Shown one piece after another: positions 16,119 through 21,601 of a stretch of 21,715 bases of DNA (positions are counted from its first letter, which is position 1; every line of letters begins with the position of its first letter). The translations under genes and the position numbers were made by a program. The notes beneath the pieces are model-generated. The model searched no databases. It was not told the origin of the DNA and worked only from the letters and a program-made list of their open reading frames with translations. The stretch covers positions 1-21,715 of the forward strand of contig CAYSUN010000018.1 of NCBI GenBank assembly GCA_964434235.1. The letters run 5' to 3'. This DNA is from JABMRF01 sp964434235. GTDB taxonomy: Bacteria > Patescibacteriota > Patescibacteriia > UBA11705 > JABHMO01.

Positions 16119-18150
16119 GATTAGAAGAATAAACCACCAGCGTAAGCTGGTGGTTTATTCTTCTAAAAAGAAACTTGAACAATTCAAGTCAGATAAAGTT
16201 ATACTTAACAAAGCACATGAGGACGCAAAGAAAGATAAATCTTCAAAAGAAGAAACAAGAAGCACTTTTTTAACAGGTTTGGGACGGGAAATTGCAAATA
16301 TTCTTTTTAATAAGTCGTACAACAAGACAAATGTAGAAAACAAAATAAACACCATTGGAATTGATAATTTTTCCGACAAGACACTTTCTGATGACGACAA
16401 GAAAAAATTTGAGGCAATAAGCAAAAGTGAAGCAGAAAAAAATCAATCTGCACTTCCAAAATTAACACCTATTAATTTCACCCTTCTATTCACACGAGTA
16501 AAATCCTTGCTAGATAAAAAGGTTGTTTCGGAATTACTAGAAAGATTAAAAGACCCCGAAGATAAAGACGGCGGACTTGATGAAGAACTTAATAATTGGG
16601 TAAAGCAGGGATTCGATATCCATAAAGCAAAAAATCAATTTAAAAAATGTCTTTTTTGCGAAAATAATCTAAATCAAAATTTTTTTGATTCATTGGCACG
16701 GCATTTTAGCAAGGATTATGAGGATTTACAGAACTCTATTGAGTTTCTTATTAAGGATTTAAAAAAGGAAAGGACAGAAAATATTTCTGAAAAAAATATT
16801 GAACTATATTTTGATCTAAGAAATAGCTATGAAACTAAAGCAAAGGAATACAATGAGATAGTTAAAAAACAGAATGATTGGCTTAATCATTCTGAGACAT
16901 GGTTAGAGCAAAAATATAAAAACCCCTTTGATCCTGACATTCCAGAAATGGTCGAGGCTCCTGAAGACTACACAAATTTATTAAATAAAACAATTGATGA
17001 GCTTAATGAGATTATTTCAAAACATAATCTAAGAGTAAAAAATCATAATACAGAAGTAACAAGTGCTAGAGAAAAACTTGAACTGCACTCAATTGCCGTT
17101 GCTCTATCTGAGCAAGATTATAAAAAAATGGGGAACGAAGTAAAAGAAGCTGAAAAAAAAGAAAAAGAAGCACTTGAAGCAATCAACAAAAATAATTCTG
17201 AAATTTCAGAATTGGAAAAACAAACTTCGAATATCGGAAAAGCAATAAAAGATATAAACAAGCACTTGAAAGAATTTTTTGGCAGAGAGGAAATCAAACT
17301 TGAACTAGACGGTGATAAAAAAGGATATACGATAAAAAGAGACGGGCAACCCGCAAAAAATTTAAGTGAGGGAGAAAAAACTGCAATAGCTTTTTCATAT
17401 TTTGTTGTAAAAGTCGGCGAGGGTGATTTTGATAAATCAAATGGTATTATTTTTATTGATGATCCAATATCTAGTTTTGATTCAAATTTTATTTATCATT
17501 GTTTTTCATTGATAAACACACATTTCAAAGAAGTCGGGCAACTCTTTATTTCCACACATAATTTTCAACTTTTCAATTTAGTGAAAGAATGGTTTATCAA
17601 CAAGAATAATCATGCAAGAAAAGACAATGAAAAACCAAAGACAAATGGTCAGGCGGATAAACCAATGCCTTGCGAGTTTTTCATGATTGAAAATTTTACT
17701 GAATCAGATATTCGAAAAGCAAAAATTGTTGAACTTGATAAAACATTGCGAAATTATAAGTCAGAATACCATTTCTTGTTTAGCTTATTGAATAAATTTA
17801 AAGATGTCGACCTGAACTATGCAGATTTTTATACAATAGGAAATGTTGCAAGGCGTTTTTTTGATATTTTTGCTGATTTCAAAATTCCAGATTCAAGAGA
17901 TCAAAAGCAAAAAATGGAGGCAGTTGTAAAAGAATCAAACGAAAGTAAAAAGGAACATGACAAAATAAGCGATTCGGATTGGAACAAAGCATATAAATTA
18001 GTCAATGAATTTTCTCATAATTCAGATCCAACGAGTACAATAGAACATAAAGACAAAAGTGAAAGTAAGGACGCTATAAAAATTTTATTAAACATAGTCA
18101 AGGAATCAGACCCCAAACATTACGAAATTTTAGAGAAGAATTTATTATGA
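16111..18150 (+). CDS. AAA_13 (RloC/PrrC-like) ATPase, N-terminally truncated
   Basis: The family consists of SMC-like ATPases; some members (RloC, PrrC) cut tRNA during phage defence. Visible here are a CLFC pair (about 180-183, a possible zinc-hook), long charged coiled coils (about 195-395), the ABC signature NLSEGEKTA (about 416-424), Walker B GIIFIDDPISSFDSN (about 444-458) and the switch region STHNFQLF (about 480). The N-terminal 100 or so residues with Walker A (usually N-G-x-GKS/T) are absent. The frame enters from hairpin DNA: its first 18 codons are the stem at 16121-16166. No ATG with a ribosome-binding site exists near the start; GTG 16111 is only the first frame position. It is probably inactive. 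The C-terminal region could hold an effector, but I cannot identify one. It ends in TGA, with TAA three codons later. Confidence 0.75.
   Translation: MVVIRRINHQRKLVVYSSKKKLEQFKSDKVILNKAHEDAKKDKSSKEETRSTFLTGLGREIANILFNKSYNKTNVENKINTIGIDNFSDKTLSDDDKKKFEAISKSEAEKNQSALPKLTPINFTLLFTRVKSLLDKKVVSELLERLKDPEDKDGGLDEELNNWVKQGFDIHKAKNQFKKCLFCENNLNQNFFDSLARHFSKDYEDLQNSIEFLIKDLKKERTENISEKNIELYFDLRNSYETKAKEYNEIVKKQNDWLNHSETWLEQKYKNPFDPDIPEMVEAPEDYTNLLNKTIDELNEIISKHNLRVKNHNTEVTSAREKLELHSIAVALSEQDYKKMGNEVKEAEKKEKEALEAINKNNSEISELEKQTSNIGKAIKDINKHLKEFFGREEIKLELDGDKKGYTIKRDGQPAKNLSEGEKTAIAFSYFVVKVGEGDFDKSNGIIFIDDPISSFDSNFIYHCFSLINTHFKEVGQLFISTHNFQLFNLVKEWFINKNNHARKDNEKPKTNGQADKPMPCEFFMIENFTESDIRKAKIVELDKTLRNYKSEYHFLFSLLNKFKDVDLNYADFYTIGNVARRFFDIFADFKIPDSRDQKQKMEAVVKESNESKKEHDKISDSDWNKAYKLVNEFSHNSDPTSTIEHKDKSESKDAIKILLNIVKESDPKHYEILEKNLL
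16121..16166. repeat. Perfect 21-bp hairpin at the AAA_13 5' end (REP-like copy 2)
   Basis: Arms 16121-16141 and 16146-16166 pair without mismatch around a GTAA tetraloop. The core AAACCACCAGC/GCTGGTGGTTT is shared with the hairpin at 19-46. The right arm is the start of the readable AAA_13 frame. Confidence 0.9.
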
Positions 18151-18154
18151 ATAA

Positions 18155-18213
18155 TCAAATAAAAGGCAAAAATTCCCTCCCCTTAAACCCCTTCCTTTTT
18201 GCCTTTTATTTGA
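18155..18213 (+). terminator. 18-bp perfect inverted repeat after the AAA_13 gene
   Basis: Arms 18155-18172 and 18196-18213 pair perfectly (AAATAAAAGGCAAAAA in the left arm) around a pyrimidine-rich 23-nt loop. It starts 5 nt after the TGA. The T-run lies inside the right arm, so it is an unusual terminator, or a transcript-end or recombination hairpin. Confidence 0.6.
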
Positions 18214-18315
18214 AGAGAATAATGTGTTTTGGATTTTGGGCATTCACCTCTAACCTCTCCTATCCATACCTTCCAACCTTCAACAGTCAGACACAAAACA
18301 AAACCCCCCACAATC

Positions 18316-18341
18316 AAAAAAACCGTTACCAAAAGGCAACA
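18316..18341 (+). repeat. 26-bp repeat, copy 1
   Basis: Identical over 26 bp to 20750-20775, which is the stem-loop of the tRNA-Gly terminator. Here the outer right arm is lost, leaving only GTTACC/GGCAAC pairing, so it is a partial copy. Confidence 0.8.
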
Positions 18342-18365
18342 AAACCTTTTTTAATTTTAATTATA

Positions 18366-18549
18366 GAGGAAACGGGTATATTGGATTGTCTAAGTATTTA
18401 AATAATTGAAAAATTATAAATAAAAACTGACAGATTTGGCAGAGTTGAAAAAAATCAGTTTTGAAATCCGCCTTCGCTGGTAAATTGTAGGCTACGGCGG
18501 GACAAGAAGGCTTTTAGTGGGGAATTATAAGATAATACCCTGTTTCCTC
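18366..18549. mobile_element. Possible MITE-like segment with terminal inverted repeats
   Basis: GAGGAAACGGGTAT (18366-18379) and ATACCCTGTTTCCTC (18535-18549) are inverted copies with one inserted base, enclosing about 155 bp with no gene. Inside are an 8-bp hairpin (AAAACTGA with TCAGTTTT) and a CCGCC...GGCGG pair. I see no clear target-site duplication, so a non-autonomous element is only a possibility. Confidence 0.3.
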
Positions 18550-18588
18550 TCTTTCATCCGTAAGTATGTCCCCACCTTGGACAAGTGC

Positions 18589-18617
18589 TTGAGGATGTGT
18601 ACAATTTTTGCTATAAT
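18589..18617 (+). promoter_or_regulatory. Promoter of the small transcription unit
   Basis: TTGAGG (18589-18594), 17 bp and TATAAT (18612-18617). The heptamer TTGGACA occurs before it (18577-18583, as half of TGTCC-N7-GGACA) and just after the -10 box (18618-18624), which looks like a pair of regulator sites. Confidence 0.65.
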
Positions 18618-18625
18618 TTGGACAT

Positions 18626-18724
18626 ATGTTTCGAGGTCGGTCGACAGCGATTCCGGCGATGTATGTTTTAAGTGATGAGGAAAAGGAAGAGCTTTTTACT
18701 GATTGGCGAGGTAGAAAAATTTAG
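18626..18724 (+). CDS. Short ORF (32 codons), leaderless
   Basis: The ATG lies only about 9 nt after the -10 box, so the transcript would begin almost at the start codon. The peptide starts MFRGRSTAIPAMYVLSDEE and ends FTDWRGRKI. A strong terminator follows 18 nt after the TAG. The start MFRG...IPA faintly recalls MraZ N-termini, but the rest does not fit. It could be a small protein, a remnant of a longer gene, or the body of a small RNA. No family is recognised. Confidence 0.4.
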   Translation: MFRGRSTAIPAMYVLSDEEKEELFTDWRGRKI

Positions 18725-18742
18725 TAAATACAAAACTTTAGT

Positions 18743-18776
18743 AAAAAAATCACCAAATTGAGTTGGTGATTTTTTT
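18743..18776 (+). terminator. Strong terminator of the small transcription unit
   Basis: AAAAAAATCACCAA (18743-18756) pairs perfectly with TTGGTGATTTTTTT (18763-18776) around a 6-nt loop. It can work in both directions. Confidence 0.85.
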
Positions 18777-18934
18777 GTTGGATATTCTTATGGAATACAT
18801 TCAGAACTCTTGATTGGGCAGAAGTGGAAGAGCAATTAACTAGATTAAGAAGTCTTTCTGAGTGTTTTAGTGAAAATTAAATTAAGGTAGACAAAATTGA
18901 GGCTACTAATTGTTCTTTTTTTATTCTTCTAACT
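18777..18934. other. Non-coding or decayed sequence
   Basis: One frame reads LWNTFRTLDWAEVEEQ then LTRLRSLSECFSEN to a TAA near 18880, with natural-looking composition but no start codon. It may be a gene remnant; nothing else is recognisable. Confidence 0.3.
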
Positions 18935-18965
18935 AAAAGCACCTATTTCACAAAAAGTGCTTTTA
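18934..18965 (+). terminator. Terminator-like hairpin
   Basis: TAAAAGCAC (18934-18942) pairs with GTGCTTTTA (18957-18965) around a 14-nt loop. TATTT follows on the plus strand. No intact gene precedes it. Confidence 0.5.
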
Positions 18966-19006
18966 TATTTGACTAAAGCTATTATGTATAAAGTTTCGGA
19001 AACAAA

Positions 19007-19034
19007 CAAAAACCGCCAATTACAATGGCGATTT
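19007..19034 (-). terminator. Terminator after the synthetase-like gene
   Basis: On the minus strand CGCCA and TGGCG pair, extended by AAA/TTT after one mismatch, followed by TTTTTGTTTG. It lies 13 bp beyond the stop codon. Confidence 0.65.
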
Positions 19035-19046
19035 ATGTTACAAACT

Positions 19047-20051
19047 TTATATCAAAGTAGCTTTATTGGCAGGAAAAGCAACAGCTTGACGAATATCTGA
19101 TTCTCCCAATAACCATTGAATAATTCTCGCTATACCAAATCCGCAACCTGCATGGGGGATCGCCCCATTAGTTTTGACCTGTCCGATGTACCAGCCGAAA
19201 TCAGCTAAATTCCCACCTCTATCCAACAGCCTTTTATACATCCGTGAATTCAAAAGTCTTTTTTCTAGCACTTCAGCCTCGTGTGCGCGAGCAGCTGCGC
19301 CAGCTGATTCTCCACCAAAGGGCAGAATCAAATCAGCGGACAAAACTAGTCCAGGATTTTCCGCATCAGGCAACATATTGAAAAATTTTTCAACTTCAAT
19401 TTCTTTATCAAACTTCCACATTGGATCAGGGAAACGAGTAATAAACAAAGGTTGATTATTATTGTTCTCAACTAAAATTTTTTCTTGAGCTGATGAAATG
19501 TCATCGCCCCAAACAATTTTTTCGTTCAAGTTTTGTAATTTTTCAATTGCCTGATTATAAGTTATTTTATTAAAAATTTGAGGGCAAACAGAAAGCCTGT
19601 CCATTGTTTCCAACGATAATCCAAAAATTGCTTGCTTTTTTTCTTGTTTAACTATATCCTGCGCTATTTGATAAATAAAGCCTTCCATATAACTTAATAA
19701 CTTATCAAAATCACCAGGATGTTCAATTTCAATCATTAAAAATTCAGTTAAATGACGGTTATCAACTTTTGGTTCTGCTCGAAAACTCGAACCTACGCAA
19801 TAAACATTGCCTAAAGTCGGAACTAAAGCTTCCAAATATAGTTGTCCAGTCTGAGCCAGATAACTTTTATGTCCGTTAAACCAATGAAAATCATTGTCAG
19901 CAGAAACTTCAAACAAAGTATTGATGTTTTCACAAGCGCCAGAAGCTCTGACGATTCGTGGCGTAGTAACTTCAGTGTAATTTTCTTGGACTAAATAACG
20001 ACGCGCGCTTTGCAAGACTTGGTCCGTCAATAAAATAACATTTTTTTTCAT
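19047..20051 (-). CDS. Class II AsnRS-like protein, catalytic core only (possible asparagine synthetase of archaeal type)
   Basis: The 334 residues contain only the class II synthetase core. Motif 1 is near TEVTTPRIV (26-34). Motif 2 is FRAE (90-93) with RHLTEFLMIEIE (99-110). Motif 3 is GCGFGIARIIQWLLG near the end. LAQTGQLYLEAL fits the AsnRS/AspRS family. The N-terminal OB-fold that binds the anticodon (about 100 residues) is missing, and a stop codon in frame just upstream shows that it is not merely mis-started. Such cores exist as archaeal asparagine synthetases, which amidate free aspartate. That activity here is inference; a tRNA-modifying or regulatory paralogue is possible. Residues APKVDNRH after motif 2 differ from common AsnRS (RTxRH). 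The gene has its own promoter and an attenuator-like leader. Confidence 0.85.
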   Translation of the reverse strand: MKKNVILLTDQVLQSARRYLVQENYTEVTTPRIVRASGACENINTLFEVSADNDFHWFNGHKSYLAQTGQLYLEALVPTLGNVYCVGSSFRAEPKVDNRHLTEFLMIEIEHPGDFDKLLSYMEGFIYQIAQDIVKQEKKQAIFGLSLETMDRLSVCPQIFNKITYNQAIEKLQNLNEKIVWGDDISSAQEKILVENNNNQPLFITRFPDPMWKFDKEIEVEKFFNMLPDAENPGLVLSADLILPFGGESAGAAARAHEAEVLEKRLLNSRMYKRLLDRGGNLADFGWYIGQVKTNGAIPHAGCGFGIARIIQWLLGESDIRQAVAFPANKATLI

Positions 20052-20070
20052 AGTTTTTTTAATTATTTTT

Positions 20071-20093
20071 AAAAAATCACGGCCATGAGCCGT
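20071..20093 (-). terminator. Second leader terminator, next to the synthetase-like start
   Basis: On the minus strand ACGGC and GCCGT (20079-20083 with 20089-20093) pair around a 5-nt loop and are followed by GATTTTTT. It ends only about 20 nt before the ATG, so it would act on this gene's own leader. Confidence 0.5.
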
Positions 20094-20133
20094 TTTGCAA
20101 ATGTACTTAGGTCATATAATTTTAGGTTAAAAA

Positions 20134-20159
20134 AATTCCTCCGTTATAACGGAGGAATT
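20134..20159 (-). terminator. Leader terminator (attenuator candidate)
   Basis: A 26-bp perfect palindrome (12-bp arms, AT centre) is followed on the minus strand by TTTTTTT. It sits about 85 nt downstream of the predicted start of transcription and 80 nt before the gene, so full expression would need read-through. Confidence 0.7.
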
Positions 20160-20248
20160 GATGATTTAAATAATATATATAATCTTTTTTTTGGAACAAT
20201 AAATTGTGCTTTGGCTGACGCATTGCTTGATTGTTATTTATCAAAACA

Positions 20249-20277
20249 ATTATGACTACAATATCCAAAGCTGTCAA
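20249..20277 (-). promoter_or_regulatory. Promoter upstream of the synthetase-like gene
   Basis: On the minus strand TTGACA (20272-20277), 17 bp and CATAAT (20249-20254). Transcription should begin near 20242, giving a leader of about 190 nt. Confidence 0.7.
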
Positions 20278-20507
20278 ATTTGCTTGTGGACAACCTGCCA
20301 AAACAACTAAAATTAAAGCTCTGAAATTACGTCGTCAAAAAAATAATTAATGAAATGATATCGTAACAAAATCAGTTATCAATTACAATAAAAACACCCC
20401 CAATAATAGGAAAATCTTACTGCTCATTCACTTTGTTCATTGCGATTGGGACAACCTTCGGGTTTTCCCTCCCTTTACTGTTCGATCCCTTTTTTTATTT
20501 TAGAAAC
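20278..20507. other. Intergenic stretch without a recognised gene
   Basis: I see no supported gene here. A 32-codon basic ORF at 20252-20350 lacks a ribosome-binding site and overlaps the minus-strand promoter. Confidence 0.45.
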
Positions 20508-20540
20508 AAAAAAATCTCCAACAGAAGTTGAAGATTTTTT
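20508..20540. terminator. Bidirectional terminator-like hairpin
   Basis: AAAAAATCT and CAAC pair with GTTG and AGATTTTTT with one C-A mismatch and a short AGAA loop. A and T tracts allow use on both strands. No intact gene lies directly on either side. Confidence 0.6.
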
Positions 20541-20551
20541 AATTGGCTTGC

Positions 20552-20714
20552 CCCCGACTTTCGCGAAAGGCGGGGTGCCATGCACCGGCAGTCAACAAAG
20601 TTGACAACTGGTGCATGGAGCGGGTAGGGGGAAATCTCACACGTCACTTCGTGCACTCTTGGAAGGGCTTCTGCCCCTCCATCTCCCCAGAATGTAAGGG
20701 AATCCTTCCCTTAC
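20552..20714. repeat. Cluster of inverted repeats
   Basis: Four hairpins occur in succession. CCCCG-CTTTCGCGAAAG-CGGGG is at 20552-20575. CCATGCACC and GTCAAC pair with GTTGAC and GGTGCATGG at 20578-20618. GGAAGGGC with GCCCCTCC (one mismatch) is at 20661-20680. GTAAGGGAA with TTCCCTTAC is at 20694-20714. Between them 20615-20633 repeats the 3' end of the tRNA-Gly gene. No gene is supported. Confidence 0.7.
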
Positions 20715-20749
20715 CATCCCTGGTTCGATTCCCAAACTACGAACTAAAT

Positions 20750-20784
20750 AAAAAAACCGTTACCAAAAGGCAACAGGTTTTTTA
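20750..20784 (-). terminator. Terminator of tRNA-Gly
   Basis: On the minus strand AAAAAACC and GTTGCC pair with GGTAAC (one mismatch) and GGTTTTTT around TTTT, with one bulge. It begins 4 nt beyond the tRNA 3' end. The left 26 bp recur at 18316-18341. Confidence 0.8.
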
Positions 20785-20787
20785 TGG

Positions 20788-20860
20788 AGCGGGTAGGGGG
20801 AATCGAACCCCCATCATCTGCTTGGAAGGCAGAGATAAGAAACCATTATACGATACCCGC
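20788..20860 (-). tRNA. tRNA-Gly (anticodon TCC)
   Basis: The acceptor stem GCGGGTA/TACCCGC, the D-arm, the anticodon loop CTTCCAA (anticodon TCC) and the T-arm GGGGGTTCGATTCCCCC are all intact. The length is 73 nt with the discriminator base. CCA is not encoded. The discriminator is T (U in RNA), where Gly tRNAs usually have U or A. Confidence 0.95.
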
Positions 20861-20896
20861 CTACGCTGCTACGCAGCTTCGGCGGGTAAACCCGCC
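20855..20896. repeat. REP-like GC hairpin overlapping the tRNA-Gly 5' end
   Basis: ACCCGCC (20855-20861) pairs with GGCGGGT (20881-20887) around an inner GCTGC/GCAGC stem. A second ACCCGCC (20890-20896) can compete for the same partner. The first copy includes the tRNA acceptor strand. Confidence 0.75.
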
Positions 20897-20979
20897 TTTG
20901 GCGATGTAAGTTTTGGCGGTTGAATTCCGCCTTTGGCGACATAGAACAGACCTTAGTGATGACAGTTTTGGCGGTTGAA
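20892..20979. repeat. Short direct repeats
   Basis: CCGCCTTTGGCGA occurs at 20892-20904 and 20927-20939. AGTTTTGGCGGTTGAA occurs at 20909-20924 and 20964-20979. Both are exact. Confidence 0.8.
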
Positions 20980-21009
20980 CACGTTATTGCTGTAATAACT
21001 TTTATGATT

Positions 21010-21267
21010 TTATATTAAACGTTTGTTCGTGAATGCTCGACCTGAACCTGATTTAAGATATTTTTCAAAAGCTAATGCTTTTTTCTTGTCTTCAAATCCA
21101 CAAAAAAATACTATTTTTCAGGGTTTACATTTGTTTGTGTGTTTTGATTGTCCGAGATTATGTTCAATAATACGTTCGTCTACATTGACTGTATAACCTT
21201 TATAAATTTCGGTAGCGAATTTTTCACTTTGAGCAATATAAACAAAGTGTTTGATATTTTCTTGCAT
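21010..21267 (-). pseudogene. GIY-YIG family protein with an in-frame TGA
   Basis: The 85-codon frame starts MQENIKHFVYIAQSEKFATE and has YKGYT where the family has YIG (I to K), then ERIIEHN. After codon 49 (HTNKCKP) comes TGA (21118-21120), and the frame goes on with KIVFFCGFEDKKKALAFEKY and LKSGSGRAFTNKRL to TAA. In relatives the residue after P here is Trp (PWKIV/PWKLV), so TGA sits exactly at a Trp codon. GIY-YIG proteins of this size are small nuclease-like domains common in CPR genomes, mostly of unknown role. Either TGG mutated to TGA, or TGA is read through. Confidence 0.75.
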
Positions 21268-21315
21268 ATTTTACCAACCTTCGCAAAACCTTCTGCTTTG
21301 CAGGCACCTGGCCTG

Positions 21316-21341
21316 CCAGCCGAAGCCTTGGCGAAGGCTGG
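21316..21341. repeat. REP-like hairpin at the 3' end of tRNA-Lys
   Basis: CCAGCC, GAA, GCC pair with GGC, GAA, GGCTGG around TT. It directly abuts the tRNA. The layout (outer stem, 3-nt gap, inner stem) matches the hairpin next to tRNA-Gly. No T-run follows. Confidence 0.7.
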
Positions 21342-21415
21342 TGGGTCCTCTGGGAATTGAACCCAGGACGCCCAGCTTAAAAGGCTGGCGCTCTAACCGA
21401 CTGAGCTAAGGACCC
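21342..21415 (-). tRNA. tRNA-Lys (anticodon TTT)
   Basis: The acceptor GGGTCCT/AGGACCC, D-arm TAGCTCAGTCGGTTAGAGC, anticodon stem CCAGC/GCTGG with loop CTTTTAA (anticodon TTT) and T-arm CTGGGTTCAATTCCCAG are intact. The discriminator is A; CCA is not encoded. The length is 74 nt. Confidence 0.96.
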
Positions 21416-21469
21416 ATGAAGTACATAGGAAAATATTTAAAAATTTAAATATTTTCCTATGACTTCATG
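21415..21469. repeat. Long AT-rich palindrome abutting tRNA-Lys
   Basis: CATGAAGT (21415-21422) pairs with ACTTCATG (21462-21469), and 21425-21441 pairs perfectly over 17 bp with 21444-21460, with a small bulge between the two blocks and a 2-nt loop. It begins at the first tRNA base and covers the expected promoter zone. Confidence 0.85.
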
Positions 21470-21502
21470 GTAAACCCCGTAAAGTTAATTTCAGGGTAAA
21501 CG

Positions 21503-21601
21503 CTATTTTAAATTTTTTAAGGTTTTTCTTAACATATTCTTTAGGGCTTTTTTTCCTGCAATTGTTTTGAGATATTTTTCTCGCCTTAAAGAATCTTCTT
21601 C
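21503..21601 (-). pseudogene. C-terminal fragment of a second GIY-YIG protein
   Basis: The minus-strand frame reads EEDSLRREKYLKTIAGKKAL then KNMLRKTLKNLK and ends in TAG. DSLRREKYLKT is the C-terminal helix pattern of CPR GIY-YIG proteins. Upstream the frame is closed by TAA at 21602-21604, exactly where the tandem repeat begins. It is truncated by the repeat or by an assembly junction. Confidence 0.55.

Noticed and set aside
18147..18401. 84-codon ORF after the AAA_13 gene
   Set aside because: It starts over the AAA_13 stop, runs through an 18-bp inverted repeat and has low-complexity composition; no domain is visible.
20052..20242. T-box riboswitch upstream of the synthetase-like gene
   Set aside because: Expected for aminoacyl-tRNA synthetase genes, but I find no TGGNACCGCG-like sequence in the leader.
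20252..20350. 32-codon basic ORF (MTTISKAVKFACGQ...)
   Set aside because: No ribosome-binding site; its start overlaps a minus-strand promoter; no family recognised.
20543..20923. 126-codon plus-strand ORF over the tRNA-Gly region
   Set aside because: It crosses a complete tRNA, its terminator and several hairpins. The GAGRGNRTP segment is the typical false translation of a tRNA complement.
21148..21360. 70-codon plus-strand ORF
   Set aside because: It is antisense to the GIY-YIG gene and enters the REP hairpin and the tRNA-Lys gene.
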